A DNA stretch of 64,000 nucleotides from Elusimicrobiota bacterium (GCA_016191335.1 JACPOW010000035.1:1-64000); one strand, 5' to 3'; numbered from the stretch's first letter, positions 15,428 through 23,514 are shown. Made by a program: numbers and translations. Notes: generated by a model from the letters alone, not told the origin.

Positions 15428-15433
15428 TATCCT
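15428..15433 (+). promoter_or_regulatory. -10 box of the gene at 15440, leaderless type
   Basis: TATCCT, six bases, then ATG at 15440. No Shine-Dalgarno. Confidence 0.4.
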
Positions 15434-15439
15434 TGGTCC

Positions 15440-15991
15440 ATGCCCCCTCGAATCCTCTTTTTCGTTCTAATGGCGGCGGTGATCGGCTCCGCCTCCCCCG
15501 CTTCCGCCAAACCCAAAGAAAAGGCTAAGGCCGCACAGAAAGCCACCCGAACCTGGAAGTCCGTTGTTGATTATGTCTTTAAGAATGGCGCCGACTGGCC
15601 GATCAAAGCGCCGAGCAGCCGAACACTTGGGTACGGATCAGACGAGGTTCCAGCCAAGGGCCTAAGCATTGACGACGATAAATCCAAGGACGGGAAGGAG
15701 CATTCCATTTGCGTCGTCTATGAGGTCGATGAGAAAGGGATATCCCGACCAAAGGGGATCGACATTGGTACGATGCTCGTCAAAGAAGTTGCCCCAGGAA
15801 CCGAAATTGACGGATACCAGATCCGGATGTCGTTGGATGGAACTCCCATCAGCGCGATGCACGCCACCGGAATCGTTGGTCAAGTAAGACAGGTGGCTTT
15901 GCCGCCGGATGCCAAAGAAATCAAGGCCCTATTCGCCGCAGAGAGCTCACTTTACCTCAAGGACATCGACCTTAAGCAACTTCTCCCATGA
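15440..15991 (+). CDS. Exported protein of unknown function, atypically low GC
   Basis: A 183-residue protein with a signal peptide (MPPRILFFVLMAAVIGSASPASA) and a Lys-rich segment after it. The body (SICVVYEVDEKGISRPKGID, GYQIRMSLDGTPISAM) looks like a small beta-rich domain but I do not recognise a family. Codon use is much less GC-biased in third positions than in the neighbours, which suggests recent acquisition or relaxed composition. Its stop overlaps the next gene's start (ATGA), so the two are coupled. Confidence 0.6.
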   Translation: MPPRILFFVLMAAVIGSASPASAKPKEKAKAAQKATRTWKSVVDYVFKNGADWPIKAPSSRTLGYGSDEVPAKGLSIDDDKSKDGKEHSICVVYEVDEKGISRPKGIDIGTMLVKEVAPGTEIDGYQIRMSLDGTPISAMHATGIVGQVRQVALPPDAKEIKALFAAESSLYLKDIDLKQLLP

Positions 15992-17178
15992 GAATCGGAA
16001 TTCTTGTCCTTATACTATTGATTGTTCCGACAGTTGGGCTCGCTGGAAAGCGAAGTCGGGATTTGGCTCTGTTAGTTGAGACTGCCAATAACGCCGACGC
16101 AACCAGGAAAAGCAATCCATCTCTTCCTCCGGAAGAAACCACACGACTTAAAAAAGAAAAAGCCGCCGCCGTCGAGAAGATCGAGGGCATCGCCAACGCG
16201 GCGCCCAAGGACACGGAGACGCAGCTCGAGGTCAGCAAAAGCCTCGCCTCCGTCGAGGAAGCCCCGCGCGCGATACCGTACGCCGAGCGCGGGCTGAGGC
16301 TCGCCGAGGCGTCGGGCGACAAGAAGATGATACGCGAGGCTCTGCTGACCGGCTCGGAGGTCTTCTACAAGGCCGGCGACTACGCGCTGGCGCGGGAGCG
16401 GGCGCAGCGGATCCTCCACGATAACCCGAAGGACAAGGACGCTCTCGCTCTGTACATGCAGGTCAAGGACCGGGGCGCGGCCTCGGCCGGGGCGCCTTCG
16501 GGCGGCGCCAAGGGGAGCGGCGGAGGCGCGGCCGGATCGGGCGGGGGCTACGCCGGGTCCGGGCCCGGCTCGACGCCGGGGACGCGCGGGCCGGACATCG
16601 CGATGACGGACGCGGCCCTGCTCGAGGCGAAGAAGCAGATCGCGCTGGGGTGGAGCCGCATCAAGCTCGACCCCAAGGCGGCGCTCAAGAATTTCGAGGC
16701 GGCGATCACGGCCGCCCCGCGCAGCGCGGCGGTGCGCGTGGAGAGGTCCAAGGCGCGCCTGGCGGCCGGCGACGCGCCGGGGGCGCTCGGCGACTCGGAC
16801 GACGCCATCGCGCTCGACCCGAGCCTCGGCGACGGCTACGCGGCCCGCGTGGAGGCCAGGCGCGCCCTCGGCATCAAGGAGATGGAGCTTCTCGTCGATC
16901 TCGAGACGGCCGCGAAGCTCGACCCGAGCTTCGCCGAGCAGTACAAGGCGTTGAAGCTGCGCGTCGACGGCCCGTCCGCGGGCGGCGCCGGAGAGACGGG
17001 CGGCGTGACGGCGGGGGCATCGGCGCCCGACGCCCCGCGCCCGGCGGTCTCGCGCTCGACGCAGAACTGGGGCCTGCTGGCCTTGGTCGCGCTGGTATCG
17101 GCCGCGCTCGGCGGCGTCATCGTGCCGCTGTTGCTTAAGCGGCGACGGTCAGACGAAGACGGCTCTCCCCCCCGTTAA
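15988..17178 (+). CDS. Membrane-anchored exported TPR protein
   Basis: A 396-residue protein with an N-terminal signal (MRIGILVLILLIVPTVGLAG), a first TPR-like helical part (about 50-160, with RAIPYAERGLRLAEASGD and AGDYALARERAQRIL), a Gly/Ser/Ala-rich linker (about 165-205), a second TPR part (KAALKNFEAAITAAP, APGALGDSDDAIALDP), another Gly/Ala linker, and a C-terminal membrane helix (WGLLALVALVSAALGGVIVPLLL) ending in KRRR. It therefore has a periplasmic helical scaffold anchored by its C-terminus. The first 170 or so bases share the low GC of the preceding gene; base composition then jumps sharply to the high-GC norm. It overlaps the convergent FAH-hydrolase gene by 44 bases. Confidence 0.72.
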   Translation: MRIGILVLILLIVPTVGLAGKRSRDLALLVETANNADATRKSNPSLPPEETTRLKKEKAAAVEKIEGIANAAPKDTETQLEVSKSLASVEEAPRAIPYAERGLRLAEASGDKKMIREALLTGSEVFYKAGDYALARERAQRILHDNPKDKDALALYMQVKDRGAASAGAPSGGAKGSGGGAAGSGGGYAGSGPGSTPGTRGPDIAMTDAALLEAKKQIALGWSRIKLDPKAALKNFEAAITAAPRSAAVRVERSKARLAAGDAPGALGDSDDAIALDPSLGDGYAARVEARRALGIKEMELLVDLETAAKLDPSFAEQYKALKLRVDGPSAGGAGETGGVTAGASAPDAPRPAVSRSTQNWGLLALVALVSAALGGVIVPLLLKRRRSDEDGSPPR

Positions 17179-17728
17179 GGAGGGCTTCCACGCGCGCGCC
17201 CGCCGCGAGCGGCGCCACGCCGGCCGGGGTGCCCGTGAAGATCAGGTCCCCCTCGGAGAGGCCGAAGGTGCGGTCGAGGTGGTCGATGATCTTCTCGATC
17301 GGGAAGATCATGTCCTTCGTGTTCCCGCGCTGGCGCACGGCCCCGTCGACGGACAGCTCGAGGTCGCACGGCGCGGTCAGCGGCACGAAGTTCCCCACGG
17401 CCGCGAAGCCGGGACGGCCCTTGGCCGAGGTCCAGGGGAGGCCCTTCTTCTTATCGGCCTCCTGGATGTCGCGCGCGGTGAAGTCGATGCCGACGGCCAT
17501 CATCAGGCTCAGCCCCGCGGCGACGACGAGCTCGACCTCGTGGTCCACCCGCCGGCTGTCGGGGGGCAGGCGCAGGACGCCGCCGTCGAGGAGCAGGGCG
17601 GAGGCGGGCTTGAGGAAGACGATGGGCACGGTCGGAGCCTCGTTGCCGAGCTCCTTGGCGTGCTCGGCGTAGTTGCGGCCGATGCACCAGATGGTGCCGA
17701 CGGGGCGGCTCAGGCCCGGGAGGATCAT
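17135..17728 (-). CDS. Fumarylacetoacetate hydrolase family protein
   Basis: A 197-residue protein of the FAH superfamily, closest in layout to FAHD1/YcgM (acylpyruvate hydrolase or oxaloacetate decarboxylase). IWCIGRNYAEHAKELGNE, VFLKPASALL, the metal-binding RRVDHEVELVV (ExE), DFTARDIQ and GDLIFTGTPAGV are typical. It is slightly shorter than FAHD1. The start overlaps the stop of mgtE by four bases (ATGA), so it is the second gene of an mgtE operon. The exact substrate cannot be assigned. Confidence 0.88.
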   Translation of the reverse strand: MILPGLSRPVGTIWCIGRNYAEHAKELGNEAPTVPIVFLKPASALLLDGGVLRLPPDSRRVDHEVELVVAAGLSLMMAVGIDFTARDIQEADKKKGLPWTSAKGRPGFAAVGNFVPLTAPCDLELSVDGAVRQRGNTKDMIFPIEKIIDHLDRTFGLSEGDLIFTGTPAGVAPLAAGARVEALLNGGESRLRLTVAA

Positions 17729-19032
17729 TTCGGGAGCAGGTGCGCCTGGAACAAGGTCGCGAAGCCCAGGAACGAGAAGAAGCCGACGACGTCGGTGACG
17801 GTCGTCAGGAAGATGCCCGAGGACTGGGCGGGGTCGAAGCCGAGGCGCTTCATGCCGAGCGGGATGACCGCGCCCGCCATGCCGGCGCCGATCATGTTGA
17901 CGACCATCGCGAGGCCGAGGACGAGGCCCATCCAGGGGTTGCCGTTCCAGAACCAGGCGCCGAGCGCCGTGACGACGCCGATGACGAGGCCGTTGACGAG
18001 GCCGACGGAGATCTCGAGCATGGTCAAGCGCATCGCGTCGCGCAGGCGGACCTCGCCGATGACGAGCCCGCGGAGGACGACCGACAGGGACTGCACGCCG
18101 GCGTTGCCGCCCTGGCCGGCGACGATGGGCAGGAAGACGGCCAGGACCGCGATCTTGCCGATGAGGCCCTGGAACATCGCGACGACGGAGGAGGCGAGGA
18201 AGGCGGTGGCGAGGTTGACGGTGAGCCAGGGAAGGCGCTGGCGCACCTTGAAGAGCATCGGGGAGAAGGCGCGCTCCTCGGCGCTGGCGCCGAACAGCCG
18301 CTGGAGGTCCTCGGTCGCTTCTTCCTGGGAGGAGGCGAGGAGGTCCGAGGTGCGCACGGCGCCCAGCAGGCGGCCCTGCGCGTCCACGACGGGGATCGAG
18401 AGGTAGCCCTTGAGCTTCGGCTCGGCGATCAGCTCCTCGCGGTCGATGTGGGCGGGCACGGAGACCACGTCCACGCGCATGATGGTCTCCACGCGGACGT
18501 CGTCCTCGGCGAGCAGGAGGTCGCGCATGTTGAGAACGCCGAGCAGGCGGCGGTGGTCGTCGACGACGTAGGCGTAGCTCTGCGGGTGCTTGGTGGCGGT
18601 GATCGTCTTCAGGCGGGCGACCACGTCGCGCACGCGCGCGTCCTTGGAGAAGGCGACGACGTCGGTGCGCATGATCTGGCCCGCGCTGTGGTCGGGGTAC
18701 GAGAGGCGCTCCTCGAGCTCGCGGCGGCGCTCCGGCGTCAGCGAGGCGAGCAAGGTGCGGCGGGACTCGTCGGTCAGCGCGCGGAAGGCGTCGGCGGCGT
18801 CGTCGGCGTCGGCCAGGCCGAGCAAGGTCGCGGCGGGCTCGGGGACCAGGAACTCGTAGATCGCGGCCTCGGACTGCGGATGGACGCGGGCGAGCAGGCG
18901 CGCGGCCGTCTCCGGCGGCAGGGCGCGCACCACCGAGGCGGCGCCGCGCGGCGACAGCGACTCGAGCGCGAGCGCGGCCTGCTGGGGGTCGGTGTCGATG
19001 AAGCGGGTGATGACGGAGGAGGCGGCGTCCAT
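17725..19032 (-). CDS. mgtE: Magnesium transporter MgtE
   Basis: A 435-residue Mg2+ channel. It has the N-terminal superhelical domain (to about 130, with LSPRGAASVVRALPPETAARLL), two CBS domains (about 130-255, including MRTDVVAFSKDARVRDVV and GYLSIPVVDAQGRLLGAV) and the five-helix membrane part with RLPWLTVNLATAFLASSVV, AGQGGNAGVQSLSVVLRGL and the C-terminal SSGIFLTTVTDVVGFFSFLG. The start at 19032 gives a normal N-terminus, and TAAGAT lies 7 nt upstream. It diverges from mcsA, and the FAH gene is coupled downstream. Confidence 0.94.
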   Translation of the reverse strand: MDAASSVITRFIDTDPQQAALALESLSPRGAASVVRALPPETAARLLARVHPQSEAAIYEFLVPEPAATLLGLADADDAADAFRALTDESRRTLLASLTPERRRELEERLSYPDHSAGQIMRTDVVAFSKDARVRDVVARLKTITATKHPQSYAYVVDDHRRLLGVLNMRDLLLAEDDVRVETIMRVDVVSVPAHIDREELIAEPKLKGYLSIPVVDAQGRLLGAVRTSDLLASSQEEATEDLQRLFGASAEERAFSPMLFKVRQRLPWLTVNLATAFLASSVVAMFQGLIGKIAVLAVFLPIVAGQGGNAGVQSLSVVLRGLVIGEVRLRDAMRLTMLEISVGLVNGLVIGVVTALGAWFWNGNPWMGLVLGLAMVVNMIGAGMAGAVIPLGMKRLGFDPAQSSGIFLTTVTDVVGFFSFLGFATLFQAHLLPK

Positions 19033-19039
19033 GGGGAGT

Positions 19040-19049
19040 ATCTTATAAT
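19040..19049. promoter_or_regulatory. Overlapping divergent -10 boxes of mgtE and mcsA
   Basis: The plus strand has TATAAT (19044-19049) 7 nt before the mcsA ATG. The minus strand has TAAGAT (19045-19040) 7 nt before the mgtE ATG. The start codons are only 24 bases apart, so polymerase can occupy one promoter at a time. Confidence 0.5.
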
Positions 19050-19056
19050 TAAAGCG

Positions 19057-19395
19057 ATGGTCTGCCAGAACTGCGGGACGCGGGAAGCGACGGTGCTCGT
19101 CCAGACCGTGACGAACAACCAGGTGCGCAAGGCCGCGCTGTGCTCGACCTGCGCCGGCCACGCCGAGCCGGCGGCGGACCTCGACGCGATGATGGCGGCG
19201 CTGGCCGCCCTGCGCACGCGCGCGCACACGGCGCGCTGCCCCGTCTGCCGCATCTCGTTCGCGGCCTTCCGCGAGTCGGGACGCTTCGGCTGCCCGCACT
19301 GCTACGAGCACTTCCTCCCGCAGGTCATGGACCTCCTGCCGCGGGTGCACGCCGGCGCCTACCGCCACCGCGGCAAGACGCCGGGGAGGCGCTGA
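19057..19395 (+). CDS. mcsA: McsA-like zinc-finger activator of the arginine kinase
   Basis: A 112-residue protein with paired CxxC motifs: CQNCGTREATVLVQ, CSTCAGHAEP, CPVCRISFAAFRESGRFGCPHC and YEHFLPQV. This is the McsA/UVR-like layout (two zinc knuckles and an F-x-x-F-x-x-x-G-x-F/L-G segment). In Firmicutes McsA activates the protein-arginine kinase McsB. The stop shares a base with the mcsB ATG (TGATG), supporting a functional pair. It is shorter than Bacillus McsA because the C-terminal UVR helix pair is missing or reduced. Confidence 0.85.
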   Translation: MVCQNCGTREATVLVQTVTNNQVRKAALCSTCAGHAEPAADLDAMMAALAALRTRAHTARCPVCRISFAAFRESGRFGCPHCYEHFLPQVMDLLPRVHAGAYRHRGKTPGRR

Positions 19396-20444
19396 TGCAG
19401 CTGCACAACATGCTGCGCTTCAAGACGAAGTGGGCCGAGGCCGAGGGGCCGCAGCACGAGGTCGTGATGTCCACGCGCGTGCGCCTGGCGCACAACCTGC
19501 GCGGCCCGTTCCCGGGGCACATCGGCCCGCACACCCTGAAGAAGACCCTCGACCACGCCTTCAACGCGCTCAAGCTCGCGGACATCCGCAACGCCGCGTT
19601 CTTCAAGATGGGCGATCTAGATGAAACCGACCGCGAGTTCTTAGTCGAACGGCACCTCGCCAGCCCCCTTCTGGCCGCGCACCCGGCCCAGCGCGGGGTG
19701 GTCGTCGGAGACGACGAGACCATCGTCGTCATGGTCAACGAGGAGGACCACTTCCGCCTGGCCGCGCTCCTGCCGGGGCAGCGGCTGCGCGAGGCGCACG
19801 CTAGCGTGGACCGCCTGGACGACCGCCTGTCCTCGGTACTCGATTTCGCGTTCCGGGACGACCTCGGCTACCTGACCGCCTGCCCGACGAACCTGGGCAC
19901 CGGCATGCGCGCCTCCTGCCTCGTCCATCTGCCGGCCCTGGGCATGACGGGCGCGGTGGGCAAGCTGCTCGACGGCCTGGGCCGGGCGGGGCTGATCGCC
20001 CGCGGCCTGTACGGGGAAGGCACGCGCGTCATCGGCGACTTCTTCCAGCTCTCCAACGCGACCGGCTTCGGCCGCACCGAGGGAGAGATCCTCGCGGCGC
20101 TCGAGAAGTCCGTGAGCGCCGTGGTCGCGCGCGAGCTCGAGGCCCGCGCGGCGCTGACGGCCGGCGCCGCCAAGATCCGCCTCGAGGACGAGCTGCACCG
20201 CTCGCTCGCCCTGCTCGCCGCCGCGCGCCTGCTGTCCTTCGAGGAATGCCAGCACCACCTCTCGCGCGTACGGCTGGGGCTGGCGATGGGCTGGAAGCTG
20301 CCGTCGGACCTGTCGGTGGTAAACGAGCTGACGCTGTCCACCCAGCCGGCCCACCTCGACCTCCTGGCCCAGAAGGAGCTCGCCCCCCAGGAACGCGACG
20401 CCTTGAGAGCCTCCCTCGTGCGCCGGCGCCTCAAGGCGTCCTAG
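19395..20444 (+). CDS. mcsB: Protein-arginine kinase McsB
   Basis: A 349-residue ATP:guanido phosphotransferase homologue. VVMSTRVRLAHNLRGPFPG, NEEDHFRLAALLPGQ, FGYLTACPTNLGTGMRASC (read here as DLGYLTACPTNLGTGMRAS, holding the catalytic Cys) and LSNATGFGRTEGEIL are diagnostic, and no guanidino-substrate specificity loop is present. McsB phosphorylates arginines on proteins and marks them for ClpCP in Firmicutes. The usual ctsR and clpC neighbours are absent here; the next gene is convergent and overlaps the 3' end by 14 bases. Confidence 0.94.
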   Translation: MQLHNMLRFKTKWAEAEGPQHEVVMSTRVRLAHNLRGPFPGHIGPHTLKKTLDHAFNALKLADIRNAAFFKMGDLDETDREFLVERHLASPLLAAHPAQRGVVVGDDETIVVMVNEEDHFRLAALLPGQRLREAHASVDRLDDRLSSVLDFAFRDDLGYLTACPTNLGTGMRASCLVHLPALGMTGAVGKLLDGLGRAGLIARGLYGEGTRVIGDFFQLSNATGFGRTEGEILAALEKSVSAVVARELEARAALTAGAAKIRLEDELHRSLALLAAARLLSFEECQHHLSRVRLGLAMGWKLPSDLSVVNELTLSTQPAHLDLLAQKELAPQERDALRASLVRRRLKAS

Positions 20445-21036
20445 CCCGCCCCGGCCCGAAGCGCAGAGCCAGCAGGTACGGCGTCGCCTTCCCCGCGGCC
20501 TCAAGCTCGAGGATGCGCGCGTAGGCGGCCTTGGCGTCCTCCGGGGCGACCGCCCTGATCAGGAGGTCGTTGGCCAGGTTCAGGCGCAGGAAGTTGAGCT
20601 CCTCGCGGTCGGCGCGGCTGGTCAGCTCCATCGCGGCCGCGTCCGCCGACAGGCGGTCGCTGAACCCGGACAGGACGGGCGCCTGCTCGGGGGTCAGGTT
20701 GTAGGCGACCGTCTGCTCGATGACGCCGAGCTCCTCGCCGGGGTCGCTCGCGTAGGGCCGGGTCAGGTCGCGGACGATGGTCCGCTTCCAGGGACCGTTG
20801 CCCTGCCAGACCAGGCGGCTGGTCCCGACCACGTCGGGCGCTCCGTAGCGGGCGAGCATCAGCCGCGCGGCCAGGCGCGATTTCTCCGACCAGCCGGAGG
20901 ACACTTTCTCCGCCAAGGCGCGCCGGCGCTCGGCGTCCATGGTGGATTCCCCGGCCGCCGACTTGACGGCGGGCACGCAGGCCGCCGAGGACCACATCAG
21001 CGCCGCGACGATCGCGAACATCGATTTGTTGCTCAT
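20431..21036 (-). CDS. Putative lipoprotein of unknown function
   Basis: A 201-residue protein. The start at 21036 gives a signal sequence ending in a probable lipobox (MWSSAACVPA, Cys at about position 20). The mature part is mostly helical with basic/acidic alternation and no recognised domain; MLARYGAPDVVGTSRLVWQG and a GVIEQTVAYNLTPEQAPVL segment stand out. TACACT lies 6 nt before the ATG. It is divergent from the PEP carboxykinase gene and overlaps mcsB at the 3' end. The residue at -3 of the lipobox is Ser, so lipidation is likely but not certain. Confidence 0.65.
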   Translation of the reverse strand: MSNKSMFAIVAALMWSSAACVPAVKSAAGESTMDAERRRALAEKVSSGWSEKSRLAARLMLARYGAPDVVGTSRLVWQGNGPWKRTIVRDLTRPYASDPGEELGVIEQTVAYNLTPEQAPVLSGFSDRLSADAAAMELTSRADREELNFLRLNLANDLLIRAVAPEDAKAAYARILELEAAGKATPYLLALRFGPGRARTP

Positions 21037-21042
21037 GTTCAA

Positions 21043-21048
21043 AGTGTA
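21043..21048 (-). promoter_or_regulatory. -10 box of the lipoprotein gene, leaderless type
   Basis: The minus strand reads TACACT, six bases, then the ATG at 21036. Confidence 0.45.
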
Positions 21049-21116
21049 GCCGCCTTCCGAGCCTCTCGCCCTCAAAAAACCGTCAAATTTTCAGAGAAAA
21101 ATCACCCGGGGCCGGG

Positions 21117-21130
21117 TTGATATAGGTCAA
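21117..21130. promoter_or_regulatory. FNR/CRP-like half-palindrome upstream of pckG
   Basis: TTGATATAGGTCAA matches 9 of 10 fixed bases of the FNR-type TTGAT-N4-ATCAA. It lies between the divergent lipoprotein and PEP carboxykinase genes, centred about 40 bases before the predicted pckG transcription start, a position used for class II activation. A second such site overlaps the ncRNA promoter. Confidence 0.35.
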
Positions 21131-21152
21131 TCCCGTCCGACGGGAGTCGTGC

Positions 21153-21158
21153 TAGAAT
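21153..21158 (+). promoter_or_regulatory. -10 box of the PEP carboxykinase gene
   Basis: TAGAAT precedes the ATG at 21164 by 5 nt. A short CCCGT/ACGGG stem lies just upstream. Confidence 0.4.
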
Positions 21159-21163
21159 GGGCC

Positions 21164-22954
21164 ATGGTCAACATCAAACACGCCAAGCTCAAAGCCTGGG
21201 TCGATGAAGTCGCCCAGATCTGCACTCCGGACGCCGTCGTATGGGTGGATGGCTCCGAAGCCGAGAAGAAGCGTCTCGAGAAGCGCGGCGTCGCCCGCGG
21301 CCAGCTGATCCCGCTCGACCAGGAGAAGTATCCCGGCAGCTTCTACAGCCGCTCGAACCCCAACGACGTGGCGCGGACCGAGAACCTCACCTTCATCTGC
21401 ACCAAGGACAAGGACGCGGTCGGCCCGACCAACAACTGGATGTCGCCTGAGGAGGGCTACCGCAAGGCGCGCGAGATCCTGAAGGGCTCGATGGTCGGCC
21501 ACACGCTCTACGTGATCCCCTTCTCGATGGGGCCCGTCGGCTCCCCCTTCTCGAAGATCGGCGTCGAGCTCACCGACTCGATCTACGTCGTGCTGAACAT
21601 GCGCATCATGACGCGCATCGGACAGGCGGTTCTCGAGGAGCTCGGAACGGACGGGGAATTCGTGAAGTGCCTCCACTCGAAGGCCGACCTCGACGTCAAC
21701 AAGCGCATGATCCTCCATTTCCCGGAGGACAACACGATCTGGTCCGTGGGCTCCGCCTACGGCGGCAACGCGCTGCTCGGCAAGAAGTGCCTCGCGCTGC
21801 GCATCGCCTCGTGGCAGGCGCGCAAGGAAGGCTGGCTGGCCGAGCACATGCTCATCCTCGGCGTGGAGAGAAACGGTAAAACGGAATACGTCGTAGCCGC
21901 CTTCCCCTCTGCGTGTGGAAAGACGAATTTGGCCATGATCATTCCTCCCGAAGGGTTAAAAGGGAAGGGCTTCAAGATCTGGACCGTCGGCGACGACATC
22001 GCCTGGCTGCGCGTCGGCCTCGACGGCCGCCTGTGGGCCTGCAACCCGGAGGCCGGCTTCTTCGGCGTGGCACCCGGGACCAACTCCAAGACCAACCCGA
22101 ACGCGATCAAGACGATGCAGAAGGACACGATCTTCACGAACGTGCTCCTCGGCGACGACTTGACCGTGTGGTGGGAGGACGGCGAAGGCGCGCCCCCCGC
22201 GTCCGGCACCAACTGGGAGGGCAAGCCCTGGAAGCCCGACTTCAAGGACAAGAACGGCAAGCCCCTCCTCGGCGCGCACCCGAACAGCCGCTTCACGACC
22301 CCCGCGGGCCAGTGCCCGACGATCTCCCCCAAATGGGAAGACCCGAAGGGCGTTCCGATCTCGGCCGTCATCTTCGGCGGCCGTAGAGAGCGCCTGGCGC
22401 CTCTCGTGTTCGAGGCTCTCGACTGGAACCACGGCGTCTATCTCGGCGCGACCGTCGCCTCGGAGCGCACCGCCGCGGCCGAGGGCGCGGTCGGAGAGAT
22501 CCGCCGCGACCCGATGGCCATGCTGCCGTTCTGCGGCTACAACATGGGCGAGTACTTCGGCCACTGGATCGAGATGGGCAAGAAGATCCCGCATCCGCCC
22601 AAGATCTTCCACGTGAACTGGTTCCGCAAGGACGCGAAGGGCAAGTTCCTGTGGCCCGGCTACGGCGAGAACCTGCGCGTGCTCGAGTGGATCCTCGCCC
22701 GGGCCGCGGGCACCGGCAAGGCCGACAAGACACCCATCGGCTACCTGCCGACGGCCGACGCGCTCGACCTGACCGGCCTCAACCTTCCGGACGGCGCGCT
22801 GGACCAGCTCCTGTCGGTCAAGCCCGAGGAGTGGAGCGCCGAGCTCGGCGGGGTGAAGACCTTCTTCGAGAAGTTCGGCGACAAGCTCCCCAAGGCGCTC
22901 TGGGACCAGTTCAACGCGCTGAAGGACCGGCTCAAGACGAAGGTCGCGGCTTAA
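21164..22954 (+). CDS. pckG: Phosphoenolpyruvate carboxykinase (GTP)
   Basis: A 596-residue enzyme interconverting oxaloacetate and PEP with GTP/GDP, the gluconeogenic entry or anaplerotic step. The GTP-type signatures are clear: FPSACGKTNLAM (the PEPCK P-loop region with reactive Cys), TVGDDIAWL, NSRFTTPAGQCPTI, GGRRERLAPLVFEA and HVNWFRKDAKGKFLWPGYGEN. The length is typical. I start at 21164 because the open frame's earlier GTG would add a non-conserved MLEWA and would lie upstream of the apparent -10 box. A strong terminator follows 21 bases after the stop, so it is monocistronic. Confidence 0.96.
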   Translation: MVNIKHAKLKAWVDEVAQICTPDAVVWVDGSEAEKKRLEKRGVARGQLIPLDQEKYPGSFYSRSNPNDVARTENLTFICTKDKDAVGPTNNWMSPEEGYRKAREILKGSMVGHTLYVIPFSMGPVGSPFSKIGVELTDSIYVVLNMRIMTRIGQAVLEELGTDGEFVKCLHSKADLDVNKRMILHFPEDNTIWSVGSAYGGNALLGKKCLALRIASWQARKEGWLAEHMLILGVERNGKTEYVVAAFPSACGKTNLAMIIPPEGLKGKGFKIWTVGDDIAWLRVGLDGRLWACNPEAGFFGVAPGTNSKTNPNAIKTMQKDTIFTNVLLGDDLTVWWEDGEGAPPASGTNWEGKPWKPDFKDKNGKPLLGAHPNSRFTTPAGQCPTISPKWEDPKGVPISAVIFGGRRERLAPLVFEALDWNHGVYLGATVASERTAAAEGAVGEIRRDPMAMLPFCGYNMGEYFGHWIEMGKKIPHPPKIFHVNWFRKDAKGKFLWPGYGENLRVLEWILARAAGTGKADKTPIGYLPTADALDLTGLNLPDGALDQLLSVKPEEWSAELGGVKTFFEKFGDKLPKALWDQFNALKDRLKTKVAA

Positions 22955-22975
22955 GACTTCGCGATCGTCCCCGTG

Positions 22976-23012
22976 CTATGGCCGCTTCCACCTCGGAAGC
23001 GGCCATAGTTTT
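22976..23012 (+). terminator. Intrinsic terminator of pckG
   Basis: A perfect 14-bp stem, CTATGGCCGCTTCC with GGAAGCGGCCATAG, around a five-base loop, followed by four T. Confidence 0.85.
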
Positions 23013-23040
23013 CAGGCGATCACGCCGGCGCCTCGGCACC

Positions 23041-23514
23041 TTACCCACCCAAGCCGCGATCTTCGCTCCGCTCGGCCTTCCACTCAGCCGTGGAAACCAT
23101 CCGCCCGTTCAGCCATAGCCGCCTCGGACGCGCCCGCTGCCTCAGCCAATGCCCCTGAGGCCGCCCCATCTCCGCCCTCTTCTCCAATTCCTCGAGGCCC
23201 ATGGCCGACGTCGGCAGCAGATGAAGCTCGAAGCCCATCGCGGCGTATACCTTGGTCCAAGTGCTGAGCAGGCAATCCGCCCCCGATTCGACGCGGGAAA
23301 CCTGGGACTGAGTCAGTCCGGCCTTCTGAGCGAGCTCGAGCTGCGTGAACCGGAGCCGGCACCGGAGATATTGGAACATCCGCTCCGACGGCCAGCTCCG
23401 CAATTCGACCGGCGTCGTCTCCCCCGCCTCGAGCAGGAGTTCGACGGGTTCGGGCCCCATCGAACATTTAACGCTCTCCAAGATCGCGGCCACGTCCTCG
23501 CCATTCGTCTCCAT
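23041..23514 (-). CDS. XRE-family helix-turn-helix regulator
   Basis: A 157-residue protein. A Cro/C1-type HTH lies at about residues 50-105: LRFTQLELAQKAGLTQSQVSRVESG with the following WTKVYAAMGFELHL. The N-terminal 45 residues and the Arg/Trp-rich C-terminal 50 residues are not recognised. The ATG at 23514 is preceded by a good Shine-Dalgarno (GGGAGG, eight bases upstream), unlike most operon-leading genes in this window, and the frame upstream has no such support. It could be a solitary antitoxin-like regulator; no toxin gene adjoins it. It diverges from the antiporter gene. Confidence 0.8.
   Translation of the reverse strand: METNGEDVAAILESVKCSMGPEPVELLLEAGETTPVELRSWPSERMFQYLRCRLRFTQLELAQKAGLTQSQVSRVESGADCLLSTWTKVYAAMGFELHLLPTSAMGLEELEKRAEMGRPQGHWLRQRARPRRLWLNGRMVSTAEWKAERSEDRGLGG

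Larger units (their letters stand above)
15062..15439. other. Divergent intergenic region with AT-rich patch
   Basis: 378 bases between two divergent genes. The first third holds a possible -10 (CACACT, 15073-15068) for the minus-strand gene. A long perfect hairpin lies at 15171-15204. From about 15240 to 15350 the sequence is strikingly AT-rich for this genome and includes an AATAAC/GTTATT stem followed by six T. A TATCCT (15428-15433) precedes the plus-strand ATG at 15440 by 6 nt. I see no open reading frame or known RNA. Confidence 0.5.

Noticed and set aside
22976..23012. pckG terminator stem as a member of the REP-like family
   Set aside because: Its ends (CTATGG) do not match GGTG-type ends, and a T-run follows, so an ordinary intrinsic terminator explains it.
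23041..23514. XRE gene as half of a toxin-antitoxin pair
   Set aside because: No RelE, HipA or HigB-like gene adjoins it; the neighbours are pckG and an antiporter.
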